From assembly GCA_902729315.2 (NCBI GenBank), contig LR746266.1, forward strand, positions 4,536,759 through 4,600,758: DNA of 64,000 nt, read 5' to 3'. The stretch is from Spirodela intermedia. Lineage: Eukaryota > Streptophyta > Magnoliopsida > Alismatales > Araceae. How positions within the stretch are numbered: position 1 is the first letter of the stretch; each line of letters starts with the position of its first letter. The notes beneath the pieces were generated by a model, which made no database searches, was not told the origin of the DNA, and saw only the letters and a list, made by a program, of their open reading frames with translations. Positions 11,991 to 24,737 of the stretch are shown piece after piece. Made by a program: the position numbers and the translations under genes.

Positions 11991-14460
11991 AAGAAAAGTT
12001 AGTGTAGTTAAGTTGTGTGTCAACCATTTTATTTGTCTTCATCCTTCTACAAAGTTCTATGGCAAAAACTCAATAACAAAATTGTATAAAGAAAGGACTC
12101 CACTTTTCTTAAAGAAATTTGTCGAGTGCAAATTCTTCTCTAGATCTTATCTTCTATTATGGTACTTATGTGTTGACTCTTCCTTCTTATCTTATTGTAG
12201 GCTTCTTGTGGATTTGCATTTGATATTAAGAAAGCCTCATTTGTTAAGATTGCATAGACCTCTCAACTCTTGTGAGAAATCTTCCACAATGTTGAATACA
12301 TAATCCCCCTATTACAATGCTCCAACCTTTGTCATGTAGTCTACTTTATCATTTTTTTCCCTAACTTGATGATGAATCATGCACATATTATGTAAATAAT
12401 TTAAAATATGTTACTACCATTTTGATATCTTCCACATTTTACATATTTTGGATCACAACATAATTGCCAATGCAAGTGAATCGATCTCCACCTTAATATT
12501 TCATAATTGATGGATCCCTCATCTCTAAAATATCACTTGCCCTTTTTGTGAAATAGGAAATCTTTCACCCAAAAGAGGAGCAATCTATCTCACCCACCTT
12601 TTACGTTTGTAAGGGATGATGGCAAAATAGCACTTACCTCCTCTTATTTGAATTGTATTTCTTCTTAGTCACATTTCTCATAGTAGGCAGACAAAGGTGA
12701 TTTTGGGGAGGGTATCTTCTATGGTCTTTTTTTTGCTTATCTCTAAAAAAGAAATGCATGCATCTCGATTAAGCAAGTTCTATGATTGTAAGAACTAGAC
12801 CCAACACTCAATTACCCATTTGCTCAAGAAGAAGAGATAAATAACTAATTCTTCCTTAGGGTTATGTGGGCAACTTGAACATTTAAATACTAATTGAATG
12901 CCATACTTTGTAATATTGTCTTTGAGGGAGAGTTTGTTAAGGAATACTTACCATAGAAAAAATAGATTTTCATGGGGAGTCAATCAAATCTCTCGTCCCC
13001 ACAATTTAACTTTCCACTTTCTCTTAATTCTCTCCCAAACTGTTTTGATTGTAAAATCTCTATGAATTGTTAACATCCATACTCTTTTATCTTTTTTACT
13101 CGCATTTATAGTTGGGTTGGTCTCTATAGATTGTACAATTCTACTAGACACATACATTTTTTAATGTGAGTTTATAATCCCTCTCTAGTTGTTGTACTAT
13201 CAAGTTTGGCCGATCATAACTAATGTGGTAGAGGTCTTAATATCTCTAGGTCTATTCAGTAATCTCTCACCAAATATTAATTTTGCCTCGTCTCACATTT
13301 CACATAATTATATTATTCATTTTTACCCATTTTTCATGAAACTTCATTCATGTCGTTGGGTCCTTGATCTGATGTTTGTGATAGCCCACCTATCATACTT
13401 ATTTTCTATTAGATCTTTTAATGGGGATTGAGCTAAATTAGACCTTCATGCCATTTTCATTCTTAGTGAGTGTATTTGGTTTTTTAGACTTCGAATTCTT
13501 AATCCTCATTCCTTCCTAGGTGCACATATAATTTTTCATAATATCCAATGCCCTTTGAGCTTACTCCCCATATAAATTCATCATACATTTCTCTATCGTA
13601 ACAATTATATATGTCAAGATGTCACACACCCCCATAGAGTGAATCTAATACATGTTTAATAAGTATAATTTATGCTTTTAGGGAGAGAATTTTAACCTTT
13701 TACCCCTCTATCATTCAAACAATTCTATCAACTAGGGGGGTCAAAGTATGTCATTTTTGTTAGTCCTTTAAATATGGGATAACCTAAATACTCAAAGAGA
13801 AATTCCCTTTGCAGAAATTTGTGACTTCACTAACTCTACTCAAGGCTCTAGTATGAGATTTTTCAGACATATAGAAGTAGGATTTATTTTGATTAATTTT
13901 TTATCTTGAATATTTTTCATACACATTCAGAAATAATATGAGATGTCTAATTGGTTTACCCTTATCATTTTAAAAAATAATGGTATCATATACAAATAGT
14001 GAATGACTAATAAGTGGGCAATTTAGTTTAACAAAATAAGAAAAGATCATCTTATGATCAAACATATCCTTGAGGCCTCTACTTAACACTTTTTCTACAA
14101 AGATGAAGAGTGTTAGTAATAAGGGGTCCCCTTGCCTTAGTCCTTTGCTCGTCGTGAAGAAGGTAGATGAACCCACAATATCTATCTATCTGTAAACCCA
14201 AATCTTTCTAATAAATGATAAAGAAAGGACCATTCAAGGCAGTTAGAAGCCTTTTCCATATCAAGTTTTAGGATCACATTTGATCTTGGAATGCGGTTAT
14301 CAATAAATTAGATCATCTCTTGAATAAGTTCAATATTCTACTAAATTAATATACCCTTAACAAATGCCCCTTGTTCTATTGAGATAATAATAGGTATGAT
14401 AAGTTGAAGTTGCATGTAGATGATCTTAGAGATTGACTTTATCATATATTATTTACAAGT
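11990..14460 (-). mobile_element. 5'-truncated, degenerate LINE (L1-type) retrotransposon
   Basis: Read on the minus strand, reverse-transcriptase blocks typical of plant L1 elements appear in order: an EQGAFVKG-like block and SNVILKLDMEKA (about 14400-14240), then SKGLRQGDPL and LISHSLFVYDTIIF (14176-13970). Downstream, at about 13060-12800, is a zinc-binding region with KDNITKYGIQL and paired cysteines (zf-RVT). Stops and frame changes occur. The active-site region reads VYDT where ADD is expected, so the copy is dead. The endonuclease half is missing: sequence just to the right (14465 onward) is gypsy RNase H. The left end is uncertain. Confidence 0.75.
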
Positions 14461-16060
14461 GTGGCACCATTAATTATTGAAAAATGACTTCATCGTTTAT
14501 ACCGACAATGTGTCACCACTAGTTATAATTCTCATAAAAAATTAAACCCTAGGAAAGTACGGTGACATGACTTTCTAACTGAGTAAAATTTCTCACTTTG
14601 GTATAAACTGAAACATACTAATATGGTTGTAAATATTTTGAGTCATAGGGAGGTCTCCAATGGACTGGCCACCCCCTATGTGGAGGTGAGCAAAAAATTT
14701 CAATTATGGATGAAATATAGAGTGCACTATGTGGAGGGATGACACCCCAATGTACCTCAAATAATACAATTTTGGGTGACCCATGATACATGACATGTGG
14801 GTCACTTGAGATAACAACATATGCTAGTCCTCATTGTAGGCAACTACTTCTAGCCCAACATAAAGTGAGAAATAAAGACTTATGTATGCTCGTATGTTAT
14901 TTGCCAATAGGATAAAATCAAGCAGTGGGATGTGACAAGAATTTTAGAGCCTCTCCTCATTCTAGAAGGGATTAGACTTTATCACCAAGCTCCCCAGGAT
15001 CCGCGACCATTATGCGATTCTAGTGGTGTAGACTGCTTCTCCAAATATGTTACTTTTATCTTGACACGGTCTATGTGTCCAACTATAAGATGAAGTGGGA
15101 AGATTATTTTTTTATGCACATCATCAAATTGTGAGGTACAATGGGACATCATCTTAGATTGAGAATCGTGATTCATGAGATGATTCTAATTAGCCCTCTT
15201 CACCTTACTCGACAACAAACTTAATTTTTCAATTGTCTTTTGTTCAAAATAGATGGACAAATGAAGCATGTCAATGGCATGCTCGAAGAGTACCTATGCC
15301 ACTACGTAATGGCTCATCAAACAATTGGGTGGAACTATTAGATATTTCATAGTTTGTCAAGAACATTTAACAATGCTCTTCCACTGGACACTCACCTTTT
15401 AAATTGATCACATTCCACAAGTCTTTGATGCCAACAAAGATCACAAAGTAGAGGGGACCAAGATACCTATTGGCTGCCTAACACTTTGTCAAGTAATGAC
15501 ATGACATCATTAAAGAAGCTAGTGAGTCCTTAACAAGAGCAACATACATAATGAAGAAAAATGCATGCCGCCATCAGAGGGAGGTTGAATATGATGTTGA
15601 CGATTAGGCATTGTTGTGGATATATCCAACACACAAGAGACTCCGACAATGGAGGTGCCACAATGACCTTATCCCTCGTTATGATGTGTCATTTCGAATA
15701 GTGGCACATGTGGGACATAGCATATCGACTGCAAATTCTATAACATCTCTGTGTATTTTCATGTCTTCTTGTTGAAAGCAGGTTACACCAAGACAGAAAA
15801 CTTAGAGAGAAATAGGTTACACATGCCGTCACCTATTATGAAATCACATTATTTAACACATGCATAAGATATCATATATCATCGATTGGTTGACGGAGGT
15901 GGCCATAAGCACACCAACCACAATACCTTCTACCTCATCAAGTGAGTAGGGCACCACACGAGGCTGCTATTTAGGAGACGAATGTAGACTTGTGGCAATT
16001 TGAGGAGTTGATCATAGACTACCACGACTAACAACATCAGATGAAGACGTCAGATTTGAC

Positions 16061-16073
16061 CAATGGGGGAGAA
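16061..16073 (+). promoter_or_regulatory. Polypurine tract of the gypsy element
   Basis: AATGGGGGAGAA sits immediately before TGTTACC of the right LTR, the position and composition expected for second-strand priming in gypsy elements. It fixes the element's orientation as plus. Confidence 0.75.
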
Positions 16074-16457
16074 TGTTACCATAATTACCTTGCATAGGCA
16101 AACCTTGGCAGCACACTACACATAATAGACAAGCATCACTTAGTGCACATGCATGATCTCATTAAGCATGCTCTTGAAGATTTGACACAAGCACATGATA
16201 ATATGACATGTGCATGCATAAACATGATGTGTGCACACGATGTCATGGTGGCAAAACATGTGTATAAAAACATGATATAAAGAGCAAAGACTAGAGAGAC
16301 AGATGATGTCACTAATATAACACCATCCAATGATTAGATAGTTAATCCCACACCAGAAGTAGGATTAATCGTCATAAGGGCCCTGTCTTTATAGAAGGGC
16401 CCAAACACCATGTATCAACCATCTTTTAGAGTTATCAAGTTGGCCTCTCCGGTCACA
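16074..16457 (+). repeat. 3' LTR of the gypsy element
   Basis: Begins TGTTACC directly after the polypurine tract and ends near TCACA. It is diverged from the left LTR and slightly longer, so the insertion is ancient. The following 90 bases before the DUF760 promoter copy (16458-16546) have no clear identity. Confidence 0.7.
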
Positions 16458-16546
16458 CTGGGCTCAGTGGGGACCGGTACACCCCATACCAAACAAGATT
16501 TACGCGGAGCGACCAACATCCTTGCTGCATGGTCCGTTGGATGCAT

Positions 16547-16849
16547 TGGATGTCATAAAATAGACCCAATATCATAGTGGGCTTAGCAGAACCACCTTCG
16601 AAGCCTATTGTCATCGCCGCCATGGCCACGTCAGACAACGCCGTCCATCCGTGGGATCGACGATCATAGTACGCCGTTGGCCCTGTGTTGAAGGAAGAGC
16701 CGAGGAAACGATCTTGTGGTCCCCACCGTCGGGCTTAATCCCTACGGAAGCTGACGGCATCGCCGCCGCCTACCAATCCAGCGACCCCCCCCCCCAGAAA
16801 GGGGGCAAGAGATATCACAGGGGGAGGGGAAGGCGGGCGAAGCGCCGGC
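16547..16849 (+). promoter_or_regulatory. Promoter/5' leader of the DUF760 gene (intact copy)
   Basis: This block is the intact partner of the decayed segment at 6159-6487 and runs into the DUF760 start codon. It is GC-rich with a C-run at 16787-16796. No TATA box is evident. Its upstream border is also the border of the duplicated segment. Confidence 0.6.
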
Positions 16850-19800
16850 ATGCCGTCGCTCGCTTCCTTCTCGTCGCTGCCGAAGACGACCCTGCTCGTG
16901 GGGCGCCGCCGCCCGCGCGGTCTGTTCCTCTTCCCTCGCAAGACTCTGCCCGTTGGTCCTCCTCTGGGTTTCCGTCCCGGTCTGTTTGTGGCCTCGGCTG
17001 CACCTTCCTTCGATGGCCACTCTGCGCGGGGTGGGCGCCGACCGAGCGGTTCCAAGGTTGACTTCTGTCTTTTATCCCTTTTTTTCGTTCGTTTCCTCAT
17101 CCAATATTCGTCGTCGTCGTTGTCGTTCTTCCATAATCAAGTGTTATGGGCTGAGGATTGTTGGAGGGGGGGGGGATTACTATTCGTTCTACATCTGACT
17201 AGCGAATTGGTTCCGCTCTCACGAGGTTCCGGGTTTTTGTCACAATTTTTATTGCGCGGGGTTACTGGTGTATCTAGGGCCTAGTTTGGTGAGGGGTAAT
17301 TTTGTGGTGGATTGTTTGCTCGTAGCCTCTGATGTTACTCTAGTTGTCTGTGGTCTACTGAAGGGAAGCCGAATTCAGGGTACCGGAGACACGGAGGGTA
17401 TATATGTGTGGGGAATTATCGACAATGGTCTTACCTTGAATCCTGTCGGTTATCTCTAGAACAACACCTTCTGATGCCGGGCACATACGGTGTTGTAGAT
17501 CCATAAGGCATATCCACGATACATGGTACAGTTGGGAGTTGGCGACCGGGGCCTTAGGCGTTTTCACTACACTCGACTTCTTGTGTTTTTAACATCTATA
17601 ACACATTGCTTAAACATATGTCTCTAAGTTTCCTATTATATATCATTTTTTATTTTAAGATAATTTTTTGCATGAACATTCGATTGCCTCAGAAGCTGTA
17701 TTAATCACGCACTTGTTGGGAATTCGATGGGGATACTATGGATGCGGCTTGGTTTTTGGCAAAGTTAAAGCTGTTCTCCTGTACTTTCATCCTACATTTG
17801 CCACATCCACTGGGTCACTCTGGAATATAGCAACTGGTTCCCTGTGACTAACAGACGTTGTTCACGCATCTTTATACCCGGATATCTTGATTTAGGTTGC
17901 CAGATGCTTGCAGCTGACTTTGATTATGGAGATTATGTGATTAGCATTTTGCATTCAAGTACGGGAGAATCTTTTATCGATATGGAATAAAATGAATCAA
18001 AATACCTTTCAAGGTGAGTCGATTTTATGCAAATAACTGATGAATAACCACATCCAGGAATAGCATGCTGAGGGGCTAAGTTGGAGTAGAAAAGAAAAAC
18101 TAGTAGGCTAAGTTGGAGCCAAGTGTAACTGGTCTGTTTCTTTAATTTTCGCTCAGAATCTGGATAATTTCATTTTATTATTACAAGTAAATATCGAGTA
18201 GTACAATATTGGAGGTTCCCACCGGAATCAGCCACAAATTTTGTGGTGGTTTTATACTCCTTTGGCATGGCTATTCATTGCAGCACGTTGTTGGAACCAA
18301 TTGATTACAAAATTCGAACCGTGTTGTACCTGTTCTGCTCTAGAAACTAGCTTTTAATGCCTTATATTAATGTTCATTTGGCTGACGTGGATTCGATTCC
18401 ACGCACCCCAAGTTTATCTTAGGAAAATCAGTAAACTGCTTTATATTCTGCTACTTTAAGAACCTAGTGTACCAACCATTTTGAATGTAGGCTGGTTAAT
18501 GTTCCACCATGTTCCTAAGTAAAATGTTATGGACAATATAATCGGAACAGAAGAATATGATAACTCATTCAGCTAGAGCACTTGGTTTAGACTTCTTATC
18601 TGATGAGTTGTTCCTCTATATTGCCATATGCCAAATTGTTCTCTATTCTATTCTGACGTTTTATTTTTTTATTTCTGTCTATCATCTCTTTTCTCTCCAT
18701 TTATTATCCAAAGCTTCCCTTATTGCTCATCTTTGAAGTATGCTCAATAGGGCACTCTGCATAACTTTCTATGGTATGATGTCAAGTAGGGCTGCCGATG
18801 GGAAAACTTTACCGCTTATTTAATGCTCCATTGGATCTTGCCAACCCAAAATTTTAATGGATTGAGGCTTGTTTTGATGATTTTTATGGATGCCCTTGCT
18901 CTAGTGTTTTATCATTTTAAGCTTCATTTCGGCAGTTTGAGTTTGATTAATTCTATAAGTTATACAAAAATGTCCCAAAGTTTTTTTTGCTTTTTTTTAA
19001 ATTAGAAAACAATCCTCTTAGTGTAGCTTGAGGCTCATACAACCACAAATTTCTTCCCAAAATGATTTTTTAAATGAAGCTTGTTTTACTTAGGGATACT
19101 TCATCTTCTCTGTGAAAAAGATGAATTTGTTATAAATTTACATAATGGATTCAGTTTTCAATTTTCTTCATTTTTCTGCTCGAGGATTGGGATTTAAAGA
19201 AATTCTGACAAGTGTGGATTTATCGTTCCCATGCAGAATTCAATTCTTTCAAATATGATACAAGAAATAGAACCTTTGGATGTAAGCCTCATACAGAAGG
19301 ATGTTCCGGTGGAGACAGTAGATGCTATGAAGAGGACAATTTCAAGCATGCTCGGTCTACTCCCGTCTGACCAATTTCATGTCCTTGTTGAAGCTTTCTG
19401 GGAGCCTCTCTCAAAGTTGCTGGTTTCATCCATGATGACTGGGTATGGTTCCAACGTGTTGGCATCTTATACACGGGCGCTATAAGTTAAATTTCGATGC
19501 AGATGACGGCATCACGTTGGTTAGATTTTTCTTGTTAGAATATTTCAGAAAATGGGTAATCAAGTATCCTGAATAGACATTACCATCTTAATGTGTTTTG
19601 ATAAGTCGAAAATGACTATTTTGGTGATAGAGAATTGATATATTTGGTGGACTGGGGATCTAAGATGGTCTAGGAACTTAAAATCGTTTTTTATGACAGA
19701 ATTGGTTACTTGATAGAAGCATTCCACCAACTCAAGTGATGCTTTTTATCTATTAAATTTATCGTTGATTTTTATGGCTCTTTTGTTGATACAATATCAT

Positions 19801-22800
19801 GAGACTTGTAAAAGTGTATTTATGAAGGATTACTGTCTAATAATATTCGTTGCGTGGTGTTTTTAGGGAAAATTATAGAGTATACCTTATTTCCTTCTAT
19901 TTATTATGTGGCTGTCAATTTCTTCCTCTCTCAACAGTGTTTCCACTCGATGCAACTGTTACTACATTCAATTCAAATTTTTTTCAAATTGTGTGGATCG
20001 AAGCATGCAAACACTAAACTTTGTAAGTCCTCACGTCCATATATTTCATGAACTGACGAAGAATGTAAATGTGCTGGGTAAGCCTGGATGCCAACCTAGA
20101 CTGTATGCAAGCTGGATTTAGGCTTGCGTTCGGTCCAACCTGGGAGTCGAAAAAGGAAAAAGTGAGCAGAATTGTTCTCACCTTACAATGGAGCAGTCGT
20201 CAACATACATTCCAACTCTATCATGTCATAAGGTTTTCACCGAAATCATTAAAAAATGGTGCATGTGGTAATCAAGGGGTCCAAGCGTCTTTTCCACGAA
20301 GTACATGTTGAGTTGTTTGCAATTTTTTTGAAATAAGTATTGAAAACAACGTGCAGCAACCATTCAGTCAATCAATCAATCAATCCCTAGCAGAGTTGGC
20401 TAGTCTCCAACTCCATCGATCCGAAAGACTCTGCAACGAAAAAGGTCCTTTTTCAATAAAGGTGTTGTGTGGCCAAGAGGTTAGTGACACAAATGATTTA
20501 TGATACCAAAATTCTTAGGAGGATTTCCAGCTGGGTGAAATGGGATCAGATGAATGAAAGGAGAATAGGGTCCACCATGGCAAGACAAAGGGAGGCAAGT
20601 AAGGGAAGAGGATGGGTGAGTAGGTCACCAGGCGGAGAGAGGGTAGGTCATCCTAGGATGGAGAGAACCTATGAAATCCTTAAATGATATAGACTGAGGA
20701 AAATTCTCTGGTAAGGGGTCGGATGGGTACTGCATATTCTTAAGTTTTATAAATCATTTTTCTGGCCCGTGTATTATTTGAAGGTGGTTAAAAATCGGTT
20801 AATTTTTGTGTTCTATTGGACATTATCGTCAGTTATTATAATCCGTCATTTATACGTGAGAAGTTTAAGCTGTGGTATCCCCTCCCTGCAGGTATACTTT
20901 GCGAAATGCCGAGTATAGGCTCTGTCTTGAAAGGAACCTAGGCATACACGAGGAGTTTTCTGAGAAACAAGAATCAGAAAAGGCAGACTATGATGGCAAT
21001 GGAACATCTCTTGATAGAACTACTGCAATGTTCAAGCTCCAGAGAGATGATTTGTTAACCAAGTCAAGGGAGATGGTAGAGGAACCGCAGTTTAATGAGC
21101 TGGACATTCAAGGTCTAGGAGAAATAACTCCTAAAATCCAGCAATATATTCTTCATCTTCAATCACGCTTATCATCTGTAAAGAAGGTACGAAGTGGGGT
21201 CTAATGTGCCTCTGCGATATATGTTGCTTTCTTTCTATGAGGATTCTTCTGAGACTTATTTTACACAGTTTCTTCTTTTTCGTAGCAAAAAAGATGGGTG
21301 AAACATCTTGTCTGTTGACGAAAATGTTTTCTTCAACGAGAAACTACTACCGAACGAAGAATATTTCTTTTTAAGAGACTTAGATCAATTCGGATGTGCT
21401 TGATAGCAAATAGAATTCTATGTTGTTTCAGATTCTTGATTAATCCTTATTCTATCTCCCAGGAGACAATTAATGTCAATCCCGAACTAGTCATCTGTGG
21501 CCATACGGTAGCCACATGAGATAAGAATTCCATTTATGGTTCAGGAATAGTGACGGGAACTTGTGCCTCTTGCATTTCATGAAACTTGTGGAGTCACGGA
21601 TATCTCTGTAAAATGTACTTTCCTTGAAAACGAGATAAAACCTTAACCTTGAATTGCTAAGGAAATCATGGATTTTTTAAGAAATTGGGAATGCCGAGGA
21701 TACATTTTGAATAAATACACTCATTGTATTAAATTTTTGGAAATCATTTTTCCCACTAGAGTATGTCATAATCTTGTTTGATTTTACCAACTTGTACAAG
21801 GCTTCTTACTATTTTTATCAGGAAATAAAACTGAAAGTTTGCCGAAAATTCTATTATTTTGTAGCTTATTACTAAATTTAGTGGTACTGTCTGCATAATT
21901 GGCCTGGAGCTTCAGAAACTTTTATGAAGATCAAATTAGAACTGACATGAGGCTGGAACACGTTGAGAAGCCGTCTTCAATCTTATGCGGGACTGAATAT
22001 GAGCCTATTTCTCACGCTTTGGAAATCTAAGATTACCAAAAGACGGTGGAAATGGAGATTAAAGTTTGATGAAGCTTGGACATGTAGCGTTGAAACTCAA
22101 AGCAGATGGTTTTTCAAACCAAAAGACTGTTGAAAATGGTAGTGACCACAGAATTTTAAATTCAAGGATATCTTGGACGCAAATAGCATGATTAGTATCG
22201 TTAGCCCTGGATCAATGTACATTAGTTCTGGGCCTTTGAGTAATCGGCCAGTTTCTGCCACTGGAGAATGTTCGATCTACTCTTAATCTGAGTCCTTTTT
22301 TTTTTACGGAACGATTTCTATGATGAATTACTTTGTACATGCTGCATTATTTGACACGCTTAAAAGAATGTGCTCATTATTCTTGTATTGTTCTGCTACG
22401 CCCAGAAGTGCTCATTGTTCCTCCATTATTTGACAGGAACTGCATGATATCAAAAGGGAAAGTGCTGCCTTGCAAATGCAACATTTTGTTGGAGAAGAAA
22501 AGAATGATTTATTAGATTATCTCAGATCACTGCAACCAGAAAAGGTTTGGGCTTCTTCATTTTTATTCCTTCAGAATCCCCCCTCCCCCTTCCCGAAATG
22601 AAAATTATTTTCTTTTATTGTAGGAAATACTCACTCGTAGCTAACTTTTGATAATATAAGATGCCCGATATAATTGTCATCTGTGAATCCACAATTCTTG
22701 GAAACATCAGTGCAGACTGAATGTACCATACAGGTGATTGAGATGAATGTGGACTAGGTATTATTGAGAAAATCAAGATGCAGGTACTCTTGGTACCGGA

Positions 22801-23792
22801 TATCATTTTTTGCATGATAAACACACGCTACGTAATGCACGTGCAATTATTGAATTATTGAGAATCGCTTGTGACATCATCTTCTACGGTCTCTCTAAAG
22901 TTTGCCTCCTGCCTATGCTTGACCCAATTGCTGTAGGTGTTTTGCATGCCAGTGACGACGTAGTCATTCTCACCTTGTTGTGAATTGAAATTTCTTAAAT
23001 ATTTCGAAGAAAATCATCACATCGGGAATGATCTTGAAGTGAACTACATTCTATTTATAACTACAAACACCAAGGTCAATCGTGAGCATATAAACTGGAG
23101 CCTGAATATAGTAATTGAAATCGACCGAAGTATTCTATCTCTCTCCTCTCCCCTCCCCCTCTTTGTTTCTCATAATAATCGATAAGCTTGGGCTCTGAAG
23201 AAATGCGTTACTCATTCAATCTGTTAGATCAATTTGGATGAGTTTCTGTGGTAGAGGCCCGTGCATAACCTACGGCATCAGTCATAGAAATCCATGGCCG
23301 TACTATACATACTCTTCCCTGTGACCGTACGACTCCCATCAGTCATGGAAATTCCTTTTGCAGGTTGCAGAACTCTCAGAGCCCACCTGCCCGGAGCTGC
23401 AAGAAACCATCCACTCCATTGTTCACGGCCTCCTCGCCACCCTCTCTCCAAAGATGCAGACCAAGGCTCCTCCCATGTCCGAAAATGCCGCCACCGGTGC
23501 CATGAACGTGGGCTCTGACGACTGTGCTGAATTGGTCGAGAACACCTCCCTCAACTTTCAGCCCCTCATCTCGGTCTCCCGGGATTATCTGGCTCGTCTC
23601 CTGTTCTGGTTGGGCTTCCTCTCACCTTTGACTTGAATTCGATCGTCTCAAGCTCGTCTAGCGGTTTCTTGATTCGGTGGGTTCTCTCCTATCAGGTGCA
23701 TGCTGCTGGGTCATTACATCAGAGGACTCGAGTACAGGCTCGAGTTGATGCAGCTCCTGACCATCCCCTGCGGCGAGGAGTCCGGCGAGTAG
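16850..23792 (+). CDS. Chloroplast-type DUF760 protein
   Basis: Six exons: 16850-17056, 19237-19442, 20892-21186, 22437-22544, 23364-23608 and 23696-23792. All have GT..AG borders and consistent phases, giving 385 residues. Residues 1-69 are rich in Ser, Arg and Pro with few acids, as in a plastid transit peptide. Two related DUF760 halves follow. One contains SMMTGYTLRNAEYRLCLERN (exons 2-3), the other CMLLGHYIRGLEYRLELMQL (exons 5-6), so the domain looks internally duplicated. A charged linker lies between them. Arabidopsis relatives (At3g17800 and At1g48450 types) are plastid proteins of unknown biochemical role, with reported stress or UV links. Introns 1 to 4 are long (0.8-2.2 kb). Only the first exon and promoter were duplicated (6159-6560). 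The family call is firm; function is unknown. Confidence 0.9.
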
Positions 23793-24737
23793 CGGCTCGA
23801 GCTCGGCTCCCAAACCCTAATTGTTCATAGCTGAGTTTCCCATCCCTCCTCCGGGCAATCTCCAGTCTCAAGTTCCTGTCCGATCCGAGGTCAACCACCC
23901 CCTCAGCTAGGGGAATCCAATTTCCCAGAGCCTGTTTATAGATCTTGCGGTGTTGTGGACAAGGCCGGCGTTGTAGAGAGAACACTCGTTAAGCATCGAC
24001 TCTGAGAATAATGTCTCCAATTACCATTTATATGTTAATTATTTCTACGAGCTCTCAGCGTCTCGCTCCGTGGGTGTTGTTGGTCTGCTAGATTCGGGCA
24101 GAGAACTGAGTGATGTTCCTCTCCGAAAGCGCCGATCTGTGTGCCGGTCTCTGCACGAAATCTCTTTCCAGAAAGCTCTGATCTTTGTGGCGGCCGAGTC
24201 TTCGAGAGTCTCTCTCGTGGTCCGAAGGGTCCGCCGCCGGTGTCGCGAGTAGCGCCGCCGCCTGGTCTGGGGTTGCTTTCTGGGTGGGGGGGTCCTCCAT
24301 CGTCTGAACGCTACTGACGATGCGGCTAAAACGAGGATCAGGGGCGCAACTGCGTGATGCAGAAGGCACACCGCATCTCCAGTTCGTTGGCGGGGGGTGA
24401 GCGGGGACCAACGACCGTGGGTATCGAGCTTTCACCTCCTTTTCCGGCATCTTCTGCCCCATCCCGCCGTAGCGCTGGTTGAGAGAAAGAAAGGAGCAGC
24501 TCCTCCTCCCCTTCCACTGGACCCCATTTCTCGGCGCCTTCTGCAGTGCGCACCACCCAGTCTCGAGAGGCGGAAAGCCGTGGGCTGTAGCGGTGACGCG
24601 CCAGTCATGTTTGCTCACGAGTGGTGACCAGAACCCGCTGACCGGGATGGTATTCTCTATCTCCTGCTGTTAACCAGGGGGGGTAGGTGCTTGCAGTTCG
24701 AGGTACGAGCTCTGTTCAATCATCTTCCTCCTATATA
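23793..24737 (+). promoter_or_regulatory. Intergenic region and probable 5' leader of the NRAMP gene
   Basis: This 945-base gap holds the DUF760 3' UTR and the NRAMP promoter. A perfect telo-box AAACCCTAA lies at 23812-23820. The right half is GC-rich with short upstream open frames (for example from 24070). No TATA box is obvious. A leader intron is possible before 24738 but was not resolved. Confidence 0.45.

Larger units (their letters stand above)
6561..16457 (+). mobile_element. Degenerate Ty3/gypsy LTR retrotransposon with nested insertions
   Basis: Two diverged direct LTRs flank the element and a polypurine tract precedes the right one. Broken coding traces follow gypsy order on the plus strand: gag-like (about 7726-7830), protease end with DDFDVIFGVDF (about 8425-8460), reverse transcriptase with YGSYEFIVMSFGLT (about 9060-9200), RNase H end (about 14465-14640), integrase with SKYVTFI (about 15020-15060) and DGQMKHVNGMLEEYLCHYV (about 15255-15310), and a post-integrase segment (about 15640-15720). 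Many in-frame stops make it non-autonomous and old. The order, with integrase last and a chromovirus-like gag, points to the Tekay/Del-like group, but that rank is inferred. About 5 kb between reverse transcriptase and RNase H is younger nested sequence. No target-site duplication was found. Confidence 0.85.

Noticed and set aside
18386-18403. tRNA T-arm-like hairpin CGTGGATTCGATTCCACG in DUF760 intron 1
   Set aside because: The stem-loop does not give a 5-bp stem with 7-base loop, and no D-arm, anticodon arm or acceptor stem is found around it. At most it is a tRNA/SINE relic.
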